Shown: positions 1 through 9,255 of the stretch, piece after piece | Layout of the letters: every line of letters begins with the position of its first letter | Numbering within the stretch: position 1 is the first letter of the stretch | Source of the DNA: a bacterium | Lineage (GTDB): Bacteria > Armatimonadota > Chthonomonadetes > Chthonomonadales > JAMCWF01 | Reading direction: 5' to 3' | Assembly: GCA_021842405.1 (NCBI GenBank) | Contig: JAKBZR010000007.1 | Span: forward strand, 1-59,431 | Length of the DNA stretch: 59,431 bases | Made by a program: the position numbers and the translations under genes | Notes under the pieces: model-generated | What the model saw: only the letters and a program-made list of their open reading frames with translations | Told to the model about the DNA's origin: nothing | Database searches by the model: none

Positions 1-2156
1 CCGAGAATGAACAAACCGCCTCGATTACACACCTCGTCCGCCTCGCGGCGATGCTCTTCCGGATCGAGCGTAGTCACACTTTGCAAAACGGTGGACTGCT
101 TCCCGCCCCGCCGGTACGAGAGGATCGCCGCTGCTTCTTCGCTGTCTTCTGCACTCGGCGCAATCGCTACGGCGGTATCATCGGTTTTAGGCTTACCACC
201 CAACAATATATCAACACCGCGGCCCGCCATATTGGTTGCGATGGTCACCGCTCCTTTTCGGCCTGCCTCCGAGATAATAATCGCTTCCTTCTCGTGGTAC
301 TTTGCATTCAATACATTGTGCGGTATGCCATGCCGCAATGCCTCGTCCAAATTCGCAAGGGTCTCTTCATTTTCCGGCAGCTCCAGCATGGTTAAGATCA
401 TCCGTTTATTTTCATCCGAGAGTGGATCGGCTGAAGCCTCAAGCTGCTTTGCCATTGCCATTAACCGGGACATCGAAAGCTGGTCCAGATTGGAGTTGAG
501 CATTGCGATAAATTGATTTCGCTGATTTTTATCCAGCGTTTTGGAATCTTCGATTTTCTGCCTCAGGATTGAAACAAGTGCCAGCAGTTGCAGTCGGTCG
601 GCCGCGATACGGCTGCTGACCAGTTCCGACATCTCGATGGATCGAGTACCCACTAAAACCGGCTGCTGCTTGGTGTAGAGCCGCAATATCTCGGCTGCAA
701 TTCCTCGATATTTGTGCTCGGAGGTCTTATAAACCACATCGGGCTGATCCCGGCGGATCATGGGGCGGTTAGTCGGTACGACCACTACATCCAGCCCGTA
801 AATTCGTCGGAACTCATCCTCCTCCGTCTTTGCCGTACCGGTCATACCAGACAGTTTTCGGTAGAGCCGGAACAGGTTCTGGAAGGTGATGGTGGCCAGC
901 GTCTGACTTTCATGCTTGATCGCCACGTTTTCTTTGGCCTCAATCGCCTCATGCAGGCCATCCGAATAGCGCCGCCCGAACATCAGCCGCCCGGTAAACT
1001 CATCCACGATGACGATCTCACCGTCTTTCACCACATAATCAATGTCCTTCTTAAAAAGGGCGTATGCCTTCATCGCGGCGGTCACATGGTGCATAATCTC
1101 CGCATCTTCAGAGAGATTTTTAACACCAAGCGCTCTTTCCAAGCGCTGAATGCCGGCATCGGTAGGCGCCACCGTCTTTTGCTTTTCATCAACGATATAA
1201 TCTATATTGGGGTTGTAACGATCGGCATCCGGATTATCTTTGTCAGTTACTAGGTCTTTTCCCGCTCGGAGCTGTGCCACAACTCGATTGACCGTGTAGT
1301 ACTTATCGGTCGGCTGGTCCACCATCCCGGATATGATAAGCGGCGTTCTGGCTTCATCAATGAGGATGCTGTCCACTTCGTCTACGATGGCAAAATTCAA
1401 CTCTCTTTGCACGAGTTCACTGGCGCTGAAGGACATATTATCCCGCAGGTAATCGAACCCGAATTCGTTGTTCGTGCCATAGGTGACATCGCATTCGTAA
1501 GCTTCCCGGCGGGTACAGGGCCGGCAGAAGAGATACCGCTCGTCCGCATCGGTGTAGGTCGGGTCGAAGAGATAGGAGCCTCCCATGTCGCCCGTTTCCG
1601 GACTTTGCCCCTGTATAATGCCGACGCTGAGTCCGAGTAAGTGATAGATAGGCCCCATCCAGACCGCACCCACTTTGGAGAGGTAATCGTTTGCGGTGAC
1701 GAGGTGCGCCCCACGGCAGGCCAGCGCATTGAGGTAAAGAGGCAAGGTGGCCATCAACGTTTTACCTTCACCGGTCTTTAACTCGGCCACTCGGCCATCA
1801 TGACAAACCATGCCACCGACCAGTTGCACGTCGTAGTGCCGCTGACCGAGCGTTCGCTTGGCGGCTTCTCGTACTATCGCGAAAGCCTCCACCAGATGCT
1901 TCGATAAAATCTCATCGAGGATTTTCCGTTCGGCCTCTCTCCGAACATGAGCCTCCTGCGATTCATCGAGCCGCTCAAGCGCCGCATCAAACGCGGCCTT
2001 AACTTCCTCCTTCAGCTCGGATGTTCGTTGGCGCAAATCATGGTTGGACATCTTTTCGATTTTCGGCTCCAGCGCATTGATTTTCTGGACGACCGTCATG
2101 TACCGATTGATGTCTCGCTCGTTACTGTAAAAGAGGCCTTTAAGTGATCCAACCAT
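1..2156 (-). CDS. secA: Preprotein translocase ATPase SecA (C-terminus outside window)
   Basis: SecA is the ATP-driven motor that pushes unfolded preproteins through SecYEG at the inner membrane. About 718 residues are present; the gene runs off the left edge, so the C-terminal helical wing and any zinc-binding tail are not visible. Nucleotide-binding domain 1 has the Walker A motif TGEGKT near residue 130 and the [13 protein letters not shown] and [16 protein letters not shown] blocks; NBD2 shows VLVGTRSIE and the [11 protein letters not shown] motif. Two lineage-type insertions are visible: about 25 residues before the EFGFDYLRD block, with a CRPC pair, and a long helical insertion after VGTRSIE, where many SecAs go straight to the next strand. 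The ATG at 2156 gives the expected N-terminus (MVGSLKGLF) and lies 3' of a good promoter. Identity is certain from many conserved blocks. Confidence 0.97.
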   Translation of the reverse strand, partial: MVGSLKGLFYSNERDINRYMTVVQKINALEPKIEKMSNHDLRQRTSELKEEVKAAFDAALERLDESQEAHVRREAERKILDEILSKHLVEAFAIVREAAKRTLGQRHYDVQLVGGMVCHDGRVAELKTGEGKTLMATLPLYLNALACRGAHLVTANDYLSKVGAVWMGPIYHLLGLSVGIIQGQSPETGDMGGSYLFDPTYTDADERYLFCRPCTRREAYECDVTYGTNNEFGFDYLRDNMSFSASELVQRELNFAIVDEVDSILIDEARTPLIISGMVDQPTDKYYTVNRVVAQLRAGKDLVTDKDNPDADRYNPNIDYIVDEKQKTVAPTDAGIQRLERALGVKNLSEDAEIMHHVTAAMKAYALFKKDIDYVVKDGEIVIVDEFTGRLMFGRRYSDGLHEAIEAKENVAIKHESQTLATITFQNLFRLYRKLSGMTGTAKTEEDEFRRIYGLDVVVVPTNRPMIRRDQPDVVYKTSEHKYRGIAAEILRLYTKQQPVLVGTRSIEMSELVSSRIAADRLQLLALVSILRQKIEDSKTLDKNQRNQFIAMLNSNLDQLSMSRLMAMAKQLEASADPLSDENKRMILTMLELPENEETLANLDEALRHGIPHNVLNAKYHEKEAIIISEAGRKGAVTIATNMAGRGVDILLGGKPKTDDTAVAIAPSAEDSEEAAAILSYRRGGKQSTVLQSVTTLDPEEHRREADEVCNRGGLFIL

Positions 2157-2186
2157 TTCGTACCTGCATTTCCGGTTGCAAAACTA

Positions 2187-2220
2187 AGCCGCCGCAACTC
2201 CTACCTGTAGTGCGGCGGCT
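2187..2220 (-). promoter_or_regulatory. Hairpin in secA leader (terminator-like)
   Basis: AGCCGCCGCA at 2187-2196 pairs perfectly with TGCGGCGGCT at 2211-2220 around a 14-nt loop. On the minus strand the stem is followed by TTAGTTTTG. It lies downstream of the secA promoter and 31 nt upstream of the secA ATG, so it would be in the secA leader. It may also end transcripts from the phosphoesterase gene upstream. Confidence 0.65.
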
Positions 2221-2239
2221 ATATTTACTCATAGCAATG

Positions 2240-2269
2240 AGTATACCAGCGTGACGATGAAGCTGTCAA
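2240..2269 (-). promoter_or_regulatory. Vegetative promoter for secA
   Basis: Read on the minus strand, TTGACA (2269-2264), an 18-nt spacer, then TATACT (2245-2240). The start of transcription would be near 2233, giving a leader of about 77 nt that contains the hairpin at 2187-2220. The same hexamer pair and spacing recur upstream of the polysaccharide exporter at 52056-52085. Confidence 0.75.
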
Positions 2270-2300
2270 ACTGTGTTGCGAAGCGCGCTTCGCCTATCGC

Positions 2301-3698
2301 TCAGGGTCGCGTCGTCGTCATGTTGTTGAAATTCAACTTGGTGGCAGCAGTGATAATATCCGGCTTCAACGGTTTCTGATGGAAATTGAAGCAAGACAGC
2401 ATGTCGTTGGAATCCCGATCGCGCGCGGTTAAAGACGCCAGGCCAAATCTCACCTCGATTAATTTGAGGGGCGAAGTGAGATCAAAGCGCGTATTACAGA
2501 TATAGCCGGGCTTCGCATAGGGTGAAATGACGAGGGTCGGCACCCTGGGTCCGAAGCCGTAAAGGTCTACCTGCGGCGGCGGCACGTGATCATAAAAGCC
2601 ACCGTAATCGTCCCAAGTCAGGATGATCGCGCTGTCCTTCCAGTATGGGCTCTCCATAATCGCATTGATCAAGTGGGTGACATGCCACATCCCCTGCACC
2701 GAATCGGCCGGTGGATGCTCGCTATCCTCGAAGCTCGGAACGATCCAACAGACCTCCGGCAACTGGTGATTGCGGATATCGGTGTAATACTGGCCGAGCG
2801 TCACCAAGTGCGACATCAGCTTCGGGTTGTCTTCGAAGCTGACAAATCCGGCCAGCGGATTCCAGAGGGTGTGCGCTTTCGGGTTGAGCTGGTCATAGTA
2901 TTTCCAGGAGACATGCGAATTTTGGAGCAGTTCCGCCATCGTAGGGAATGAGTAGACGCCGTATTTGCCGGCGATATCCGGCGGCGGATTGTTGACCATC
3001 CCACCGGATTGAGCGGCGACGGTGTAGAGATGGTTCGGCTCGCTTGGGCCCATCAGTGAGGAGAAGAAGTTGTCGCAGAGCGTGAATCGCCGGGCATAAT
3101 CCCAGTAGTTGGGGATTTGATGCCAATCATAGTAAGAGAGCGTATTGATCACCCAGCTTGGCGGCGGGCCGGTCGGCGGCGCTCCTCGTCGCGCTCGAAA
3201 CCCCTGGCCGGCGCGGATGGCCGCGCGCATCGCCCTCATCGGCCGGCGCAGCGGCCGGCGGGAATTTTGAGAATTCAGTGCACTGGATTGAGATGGGTGA
3301 ACCAACTTTGGATTCGGCTGCGGGACCGGCTGATTCCAGTAATGCCGCAGCGCCAGCGGCCACTCCGCCCACAAAAAGCCGTCCATTTTACCGTTGTCCC
3401 ATGCGGTATGGGCGGCCTGCCAGCTATGATTTAAGTCGCGGGGCAGAGCAGTGGCTTTCAAATGAAATGGAGCCAGCTCGGGCGGACCGCCTGGATAATA
3501 GGGCAGCTTCACTCCGGGCGGGATCCCGTTGGCGCCGGGATAGGTGCCGAAATAGTGGTCGAAGGAGATGTTCTCCTGGATGATGTAAATGAAGTGGCGA
3601 ATGGGCATCGGCCTGGGAGGAGCAGCGGAAGCGGCAAAAACGGTGCCGATACCGAATGTGACGGATAAAGCTACGCTTACAAGGTTGCGGATGGACAT
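2301..3698 (-). CDS. Secreted alkaline phosphatase-superfamily phosphoesterase (PLC/AcpA type)
   Basis: A 465-residue exported hydrolase of the Pfam Phosphoesterase family (PF04185), which includes non-haemolytic phospholipase C and acid phosphatase AcpA. A signal peptide covers about residues 1-25 ([11 protein letters not shown]...FAASA). The family's metal/nucleophile block follows as [15 protein letters not shown] (residues 41-55), and [17 protein letters not shown] and [15 protein letters not shown] are near the C-terminus. The substrate (phospholipid or phosphomonoester) cannot be told from sequence. An Arg-rich low-complexity insertion sits near residues 150-180 and is unusual. I chose ATG 3698 because AAAGGAG lies about 6 nt upstream and it begins the signal peptide; a longer frame to 3797 has no ribosome site. 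Confidence 0.9.
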   Translation of the reverse strand: MSIRNLVSVALSVTFGIGTVFAASAAPPRPMPIRHFIYIIQENISFDHYFGTYPGANGIPPGVKLPYYPGGPPELAPFHLKATALPRDLNHSWQAAHTAWDNGKMDGFLWAEWPLALRHYWNQPVPQPNPKLVHPSQSSALNSQNSRRPLRRPMRAMRAAIRAGQGFRARRGAPPTGPPPSWVINTLSYYDWHQIPNYWDYARRFTLCDNFFSSLMGPSEPNHLYTVAAQSGGMVNNPPPDIAGKYGVYSFPTMAELLQNSHVSWKYYDQLNPKAHTLWNPLAGFVSFEDNPKLMSHLVTLGQYYTDIRNHQLPEVCWIVPSFEDSEHPPADSVQGMWHVTHLINAIMESPYWKDSAIILTWDDYGGFYDHVPPPQVDLYGFGPRVPTLVISPYAKPGYICNTRFDLTSPLKLIEVRFGLASLTARDRDSNDMLSCFNFHQKPLKPDIITAATKLNFNNMTTTRP

Positions 3699-3889
3699 GG
3701 GTGTCTCCTTTCCTCTTGCGTCAGCGCACCATATAGTGCGACCGACGCATTCTCTCGCTTTCCAGTCAAATCGTAAAACCGACGGCCGGCCAGGCACCTA
3801 TTCGAGATAAGCCTTCTGCTGGCGAACGGCCGATATTCATTACATTATATAGCGCTTTTAAGGATAGGCGCTCCTACAATCTATAGGGC

Positions 3890-4036
3890 AACAGTTTAGT
3901 TTTGTGGGAATGATTTTCGTACGACCAACGCCGCTAAACTCCTTCCCCCTCCTAGGGGGAAGGGCGGGATGGGGGTTAAGCAAAACCGCCCTCCAACATC
4001 TGCCTAAATTACCCAGAGAACTGAATTCATTCCTAC
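3890..4036. repeat. Dispersed repeat family A, copy 1
   Basis: Left arm ACAGTTTAGTTTTGTGGGAA with ATGATTTTCGT, a C/G-rich palindromic core (CTTCCCCCTCCTAGGGGGAAG) and a right arm AGAACTGAATTCATTCCTAC. The right end runs into the lplA stop codon at 4033. Arms are more diverged than in the copies at 11641 and 51764. Confidence 0.7.
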
Positions 4037-4773
4037 CGACAGATCGAAGAAAAATCCCGATCAATTCCCCGCTCCAACCAGTTTACGTCTTGATAACGCT
4101 CGCTCGTGAGATGCTCCGCCGCCCGCGCTTCGATTTCGGTGAGGCCTTCCCATTTCAGAGATTTTACACTCCATCGCTCAAAACGCTCCCTCAGCGCCGC
4201 CTTCAACTTATCAACCCGGTTTGGATCGCACTGTATCGAGCACTGGAAGAGGATGACATTTGCGCCTCGATGGATTGCCCCACCCGCCAACTTTCGGCCC
4301 GTTATATCGGCAATATCGGCCGCGCCGAGCCAATCGAAGCAGTTCGCGCCTACGGATGGGATTTCAATATGCTTGGATTGAGCGTTATGAATTGCATATC
4401 CCACATCACCAAGCGCGGCAACAATCGGCTGTTTGAGCAGTGCGTAGGTCTTATGGATGGCGGCTGATTTTTGGGGCAGATCATCGAAGGAGCAGATAAC
4501 GGCTAAGGTTAAATCCTCATCATGGGCAACCGCCCGCCCGCCGGTGATCCGCCGCACCATCGGAGCCTCTCTCCAGCGATCACGCCGCATATCGAGCTTC
4601 GCGCGCTCGTAATTTTGAAAACGGCCGATCGTGATGCTTGGCACCTCCCAAGCATAGAGACGAAGGATTGGGGCGGCGGGTTCAGATTGGAACCGGAGGT
4701 AGAGGGCTTCGTCCAGCGCCATATTATAGGCCGCGCAGGAAGGCGGCGATTCAATTATCCGCCAGTGCTCCAC
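4033..4773 (-). CDS. lplA: Lipoate-protein ligase A family protein
   Basis: A 246-residue cytoplasmic enzyme of the biotin/lipoate protein ligase family, which attaches lipoate or octanoate to lipoyl domains. Key sequence: RRITGGRAVAHDEDLT (residues 74-89), the ligand/adenylate-binding loop, and ADITGRKLAGGA with the conserved lysine at residue 161. The C-terminal accessory domain of E. coli LplA is missing, as in octanoyltransferase LipM or short ligases, so it may be a transferase instead. It is the last gene of the glycine-cleavage operon and overlaps gcvPB by 19 bp with a GTG start; the obvious partner is the H protein encoded three genes upstream. The end of the gene is embedded in a family A repeat. 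Confidence 0.88.
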   Translation of the reverse strand: MEHWRIIESPPSCAAYNMALDEALYLRFQSEPAAPILRLYAWEVPSITIGRFQNYERAKLDMRRDRWREAPMVRRITGGRAVAHDEDLTLAVICSFDDLPQKSAAIHKTYALLKQPIVAALGDVGYAIHNAQSKHIEIPSVGANCFDWLGAADIADITGRKLAGGAIHRGANVILFQCSIQCDPNRVDKLKAALRERFERWSVKSLKWEGLTEIEARAAEHLTSERYQDVNWLERGIDRDFSSICR

Positions 4774-6224
4774 CGCACATCCAGTTTTTTGACCGCCGCC
4801 GTCTCATTGAGGCGCGATACCGGAGTGTGATGGGGAGCGGTTCGAAGCAGCTCCGGATCGTCTTCCGCCTCACGCGAAATCTGGATTAGCGCCTCACAAA
4901 AGGTATCCAGCGTCTGCTTGCTTTCCGTCTCGGTCGGTTCGATCATCAGTGCTTCCGGCACCGTGAGTGGGAAGTAGTTTGTCGGCGGGTGAAAACCGTA
5001 ATCAATGAGTCGCTTGCTAACATCCAACGCCTTTACTCCATGACGGCGCAGACCGCCTGCGCTCACCACAACCTCGTGCATGCAGGTTTGCGGAAAAGCG
5101 GCCGGAAATGACTCCGCTATTTTCGCTCGGATGTAGTTGGCGTTCAGCACCGCATTTTCAGCAACCTCACGAAGTCCATCCGCGCCCAAGCCGGCAATGT
5201 AGGCATAGGCGCGCACCGCCACCAAAAATGCCCCATAAAAGGAGTGAATCCGCCCGATGGTGTGGGGGCGATCTTCTTCAAGTGAATAGTGCCGCCCGTC
5301 TTTGTGGATGATGACCGGCACCGGCAGGAATGGCTCCAGGCAGCGCTGCACCGCAATGACGCCGCCCCCGGGTCCGCCGCCGCCGTGCGGGGTGGAAAAT
5401 GTCTTGTGAAGATTGAAGTGCATCACGTCAAACCCCATATCGCCGGGGCGCGCTATTCCCAGTAAGGCATTCATATTGGCACCATCGCAGTAGACCAGCG
5501 CGCCGCGTTGGTGGGCGAGCTCGCAGATTTCAGCGATGCGCGTCTCGAAAAGGCCGAGTGTGCTGGGATTGGTCAGCATCAGAGCCGCCGTCTGCGTGCT
5601 CAGCGCCGCCTTCAATCCGCTCAGGTCAATATTCCCATTGGAGCCGGTCTTAATGGTTTGGACGGTAAATCCGCAGCGCGCGGCGCTGGCCGGATTGGTG
5701 CCGTGCGCCGAATCCGGGATGAGCACCACCTCCCTTCCCTCTTCACCACGATGACGGTAATAGGCCTGTATCATCATCAGTGAAAGCAGCTCGGCATGGG
5801 CTCCGGCCGCTGGTTGCAGGGTGGCCGTCGCCATTCCGGCAATCTCGGCCAGCATGGCCTGCAGCTCGTACATGATCTGCAAGGCGCCCTGAACCGTCTC
5901 CTCCGGCTGAAGCGGGTGAATCCGGGAGTAACCGGGCATTGCGGCGATGCGATCGTTTACCTTTGGGTTGTACTTCATCGTGCAGGAGCCTAAGGGATAA
6001 AAGCCGGAGTCAATCGAATAGTTATGATGTGAGAGGCTCGTGTAATGGCGAACTACGTCCAGCTCCGAAAGCTCCGGCATTGGAAGCTCGCGGCGCAAAT
6101 TCTCGGCCCCCAGCATATCGCCGAGCGAATGGGCCGGCACATCCAGTGTCGCGGTGCGAACCCCTCGACGGCCGGGAACCGATCCCTCGATCAGCAACGG
6201 ATTTTGATGGGTATAGCGGCTCAT
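4755..6224 (-). CDS. gcvPB: Glycine dehydrogenase (decarboxylating) subunit 2
   Basis: The 489-residue C-terminal half of the split P protein of the glycine cleavage system. With GcvPA it decarboxylates glycine using pyridoxal phosphate and passes the aminomethyl group to lipoyl-GcvH. The PLP-binding block HFNLHKTFSTPHGGGGPG is present with the Schiff-base lysine near residue 274, and SGFYPLGSCTMKYNPK marks the N-terminal region typical of subunit 2. I placed the start at ATG 6224, which overlaps the gcvPA stop as ATGA and has AAGGAG 10 nt upstream; an in-frame extension to 6296 lies inside gcvPA and is unlikely. Stoichiometric coupling with gcvPA is expected. Confidence 0.96.
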   Translation of the reverse strand: MSRYTHQNPLLIEGSVPGRRGVRTATLDVPAHSLGDMLGAENLRRELPMPELSELDVVRHYTSLSHHNYSIDSGFYPLGSCTMKYNPKVNDRIAAMPGYSRIHPLQPEETVQGALQIMYELQAMLAEIAGMATATLQPAAGAHAELLSLMMIQAYYRHRGEEGREVVLIPDSAHGTNPASAARCGFTVQTIKTGSNGNIDLSGLKAALSTQTAALMLTNPSTLGLFETRIAEICELAHQRGALVYCDGANMNALLGIARPGDMGFDVMHFNLHKTFSTPHGGGGPGGGVIAVQRCLEPFLPVPVIIHKDGRHYSLEEDRPHTIGRIHSFYGAFLVAVRAYAYIAGLGADGLREVAENAVLNANYIRAKIAESFPAAFPQTCMHEVVVSAGGLRRHGVKALDVSKRLIDYGFHPPTNYFPLTVPEALMIEPTETESKQTLDTFCEALIQISREAEDDPELLRTAPHHTPVSRLNETAAVKKLDVRWSTGG

Positions 6225-7567
6225 GATGCGATGCACTCCTTCATAGCTTGAACGAAGCGGTCCAGATCGTCTCGGCTTTTGGTCTCGGTCACGCAAACCA
6301 ACATACTATCCGGCAATTGTGGATAGCGCCGACGCAGGTTGTAGCCGCCGATAATGCCTTGTTGGAGCAACCGCTGGTTTAGCTCGTCACCGTCAATCGG
6401 CAAGGTGACCGCGAACTCACAAAAGAATTTGGACTGAAAGAGCGGCTTCAGTCCTAATTCGTTCTCCAAATGCTGCTGCAAATAGTGCGCTTTTTGAACG
6501 CAGATTTCAGCCGTCTCCCGCAGCCCCTCTTTGCCCAGAGCGACCAGGTAGATGCTGGCCATCAGCGCCATCAGCGCTTCGTTGGTGCAGATGTTGGAGG
6601 TCGCCTTTTCACGCCTTATGTCCTGCTCACGAGTGCGCAAGGTCATCACATATCCTCGGCGACCTTCCGAATCGGTGGTTGCCCCCACGATCCGACCCGG
6701 TAATCGCCTGGCGTAATCGCGTTTGCAAGCAAAAATGCCCAGCAACGGCCCCCCAAACCCGGTCGGCAAGCCCAAACTCTGCCCTTCGCCGGTCACGATG
6801 TCAATCTCCATCTCACCGGGTGGCTTCAGCAAAGCGAGAGTAAACGGGTCTACCGAGATGATCGAGAGGGCGCCGCACCGGACAGCGGCATTGGAATAGT
6901 TGGAGACATCTTCAAGGCATCCAAAAAAGTTGGGCTGCTGGCCGATGATGCAGGCTGGAGGCCCTTTTAATAAATCTTCAAATGAGGCAGCATCGGTAAT
7001 GCCGCGCCGTGCAGGCAGAAGAATCATCTCATCGCCGGCCGACCGGAGATAGGTGTTAAGAACTTGCCGGTAATGCGGATGCACCGCTTCCGAGACCGCC
7101 ACTCTTGTGCGCCCGGTCACCTCAACGGCCATCAGGGCGGCCTCCGCCAGTGCGGTGGCGCCGTCATACATAGAGGCGTTGGCCATATCCATTCCAGTCA
7201 GGTCGCAGATGAGCGATTGAAACTCATACATCGCCTGGAGCATCCCCTGGCTGACCTCCGGCTGGTAAGGCGTATAGGAGGTGGCGAATTCCCCGCGGCT
7301 GGCCAATGCGCTCACTATGGCCGGGCAATAGTGGTCGTATATTCCAGCGCCGATAAAGGATAGATTACGATCGAGGTGGACATTCGCATCCGCAATGCGC
7401 TGGAGATGTCGGACCAGGTTTTGCTCATCGAGGGCGGGAGAGAGATCGAGCGGGCGATTCAATCGTATCGAGGCGGGAATGGGATCCCAGAGATCTTCCA
7501 GTGAGCGAATCCCGATCGTATCCAGCATGGCCGCTTGTTCGGGAATCGTGTTTGCGATGAAGCTCAA
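6221..7567 (-). CDS. gcvPA: Glycine dehydrogenase (decarboxylating) subunit 1
   Basis: The 448-residue N-terminal half of the split P protein, forming a heterotetramer with GcvPB. Sequence begins LSFIANTIPEQAAMLDTIG, the usual N-terminus of subunit 1, and contains the family block SFIGAGIYDHYCPAIV and YTPYQPEVSQGMLQAMYEFQ. The start is a TTG at 7567 that overlaps the gcvH stop as TTGA, with GGAGG 11 nt upstream. A longer frame reaches 7660 but lies inside gcvH and gives residues unlike the family. Subunit 1 does not carry the PLP lysine, which is in GcvPB. Confidence 0.95.
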   Translation of the reverse strand: MSFIANTIPEQAAMLDTIGIRSLEDLWDPIPASIRLNRPLDLSPALDEQNLVRHLQRIADANVHLDRNLSFIGAGIYDHYCPAIVSALASRGEFATSYTPYQPEVSQGMLQAMYEFQSLICDLTGMDMANASMYDGATALAEAALMAVEVTGRTRVAVSEAVHPHYRQVLNTYLRSAGDEMILLPARRGITDAASFEDLLKGPPACIIGQQPNFFGCLEDVSNYSNAAVRCGALSIISVDPFTLALLKPPGEMEIDIVTGEGQSLGLPTGFGGPLLGIFACKRDYARRLPGRIVGATTDSEGRRGYVMTLRTREQDIRREKATSNICTNEALMALMASIYLVALGKEGLRETAEICVQKAHYLQQHLENELGLKPLFQSKFFCEFAVTLPIDGDELNQRLLQQGIIGGYNLRRRYPQLPDSMLVCVTETKSRDDLDRFVQAMKECIAS

Positions 7568-7953
7568 TGGCTCGCTTCCTCCACGATCTGACGATAGGCA
7601 TCGGCATCGAGCAGGCCGTCCAATTCGGAGGGGTCGCTCATTCGTATCAGGATGATCCAACCTTCATCGTAAGCCGATTCGTTCACTCGCTCGGTATGAT
7701 TCAGAATATCGGTATTCGTCTCCACCACCTCCCCGCTAACCGGCGCATAGAGGTCGGAGACTGCCTTCACCGATTCCACCGCGCCGAATACGTCACCCTT
7801 ACTCAGAATTCGGCCAACCTCCGGCAAATCCAAATAGACGACGTCGCCCAGCTCCTCCTGGGCGTGATCGCTGATGCCGACCCGCACTTTGTCGCCCTCT
7901 ACCTTTGCCCACTCATGGGTCACCGAATATTTTCGATCGTCCGGAATCAACAT
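7564..7953 (-). CDS. gcvH: Glycine cleavage system H protein
   Basis: A 129-residue lipoyl carrier that shuttles the aminomethyl group between the P and T proteins and electrons to the L protein. The lipoylation site is visible in GDVFGAVESVKAVSD with the acceptor lysine at residue 63 (the usual position is 63-64), and the C-terminal GW(I/L) element appears as DEGWIILI. ATG 7953 has GAGGAGG about 7 nt upstream; a GTG two codons earlier is possible but badly spaced. It is separated from gcvT by a 213-bp gap filled by an inverted-repeat element, while the downstream genes overlap. The dihydrolipoamide dehydrogenase (L protein) gene is not in the window. Confidence 0.97.
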   Translation of the reverse strand: MLIPDDRKYSVTHEWAKVEGDKVRVGISDHAQEELGDVVYLDLPEVGRILSKGDVFGAVESVKAVSDLYAPVSGEVVETNTDILNHTERVNESAYDEGWIILIRMSDPSELDGLLDADAYRQIVEEASH

Positions 7954-7991
7954 TCCCACTCCTCCTCAAGATAGTTATATTAATCTGAATC

Positions 7992-8160
7992 AGGATTTTC
8001 TTGATTAAAGGATGGCCGGGATTGTACCCACCGCGACAATTTATCGCTTTAATCATGTACACAACGCCGTTAATGTATGCGCATGTTTTGTCGTACAGAG
8101 CGTAAGCATGCGCACATATTTATGACGCTCAGTACATGGCAATCCTTTAATCCTAAAAAT
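7992..8160. repeat. Large imperfect inverted repeat between gcvT and gcvH
   Basis: About 170 bp with nested inverted arms. Outer arms contain GATTAAAGGAT (8003-8013) against ATCCTTTAATC (8142-8152), extended outward by a GATTTT/AAAATC pair at matching spacing. Inner arms are CATGTAC (8054-8060) against GTACATG (8132-8138), then a roughly 14-bp arm with CATGCGCA around a loop of about 20 nt. It could be a small palindromic transposable element or a structured RNA in the gcv transcript. No coding sequence is seen in it. Confidence 0.7.
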
Positions 8161-8166
8161 CGTGGT

Positions 8167-9255
8167 TCAGACCGGCCGTGTGCCGAGATGCGAGAGCAGA
8201 CTCTTTTTAGGAACTACATGAACCGTATAGTTGCGGCCACGCACCCTAAAGAATAGGGGCGAGCCGCTCCGGGCATACGCCGGCGAAACGTAGGCCATCC
8301 CGATCCCACGTTCAAGCACCGGTGAATAGACCCCGCTCGTTACGGAGCCGACCACCGATTCATCATTAAAAAGAGTATACCCTTGCCTCGGAACTACCCG
8401 TTCGGCGTGCCAGATGCCGACCAGCAGTCGGCCCGGCCCCTCTTGTTGCGTGCGCCGAATCGCCTCCTGGCCGATAAAGCGATCGCTGCTCATATCAACC
8501 ACCCACATCAGGCGGGCTTCCACCGGGCTGATATCCTCGTCCAACTCGTGTCCATACAGCGGATAACCGGCCTCGATCCTCAAAGCGTCACGCGCGCCCA
8601 ACCCGCAAGGCAGCGCTCCGGCCTGGATAAAGGCAGACCACAGCTCGGCGGCGTACTCCCGTTTTACGACCACCTCAAAGCCGTCTTCACCCGTGTAACC
8701 GGTTCGGCAAATTCGAGCGGGTGAGCCCAATACGCCTCCGGTCGCCCAGCCGAATCGAGGGAGATCCGCAATCTCCATATCGGTGTGCGGTGCCAGCAGC
8801 GATACGGCAGCCGGTCCTTGAACGGCCACCATCGCGGTCCGATCGGTATGGTCATCAAAAGAGACGCTGGAATCCGCATGTTGGTGAAACCAGGCGATGT
8901 CCTTATCCGTGTTTGAGGCGTTCAACACCAAAAAGAAGGAATCGGGTGCATCACGATAGATAATGATGTCGTCCTTAATACCACCCTCCGGGTTCGGAAT
9001 CAACGAGTAACGTGCCCGCCCGACACTTAAATCGGCAAGCCGATTGGTGGTGGTACTCTGGAGAAGTGAAAGTGCACCCGATCCTGAAATTTGCAGCCTT
9101 CCCATATGTGAAATATCGAATATGCCGGCCGCTTTTCGAACGGCTAGCGACTCTTCCAGTATTCCGGAGTAGCTCACCGGCAGCGACCAACCCGCAAAAT
9201 CAACCATCCGAGCATTCAGTTGGAGGTGATTCTGATTCAAGGGACTGATTTTCAT
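8167..9255 (-). CDS. gcvT: Glycine cleavage system T protein (aminomethyltransferase)
   Basis: A 362-residue cytoplasmic enzyme that moves the methylene group from aminomethyl-lipoyl-GcvH to tetrahydrofolate, releasing ammonia. Family blocks seen: MVDFAGWSLPVSY at the N-terminus, GIFDISHMGRL, ILNASN-type segment LVLNASNTDKDIAW, RTGYTGEDGFEV and the glycine/Asp block GARDALRIEAGYPLYGHELD. Length matches the family. The ATG at 9255 overlaps the previous gene's stop as ATGA and has GGGAGGT about 7 nt upstream. First catalytic gene of the cluster; a spacer containing a palindromic element follows before gcvH. Confidence 0.96.
   Translation of the reverse strand: MKISPLNQNHLQLNARMVDFAGWSLPVSYSGILEESLAVRKAAGIFDISHMGRLQISGSGALSLLQSTTTNRLADLSVGRARYSLIPNPEGGIKDDIIIYRDAPDSFFLVLNASNTDKDIAWFHQHADSSVSFDDHTDRTAMVAVQGPAAVSLLAPHTDMEIADLPRFGWATGGVLGSPARICRTGYTGEDGFEVVVKREYAAELWSAFIQAGALPCGLGARDALRIEAGYPLYGHELDEDISPVEARLMWVVDMSSDRFIGQEAIRRTQQEGPGRLLVGIWHAERVVPRQGYTLFNDESVVGSVTSGVYSPVLERGIGMAYVSPAYARSGSPLFFRVRGRNYTVHVVPKKSLLSHLGTRPV

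Noticed and set aside
3904-4467. 187-codon plus-strand frame
   Set aside because: It is antisense to lplA and crosses a repeat; lplA motifs are intact on the other strand.
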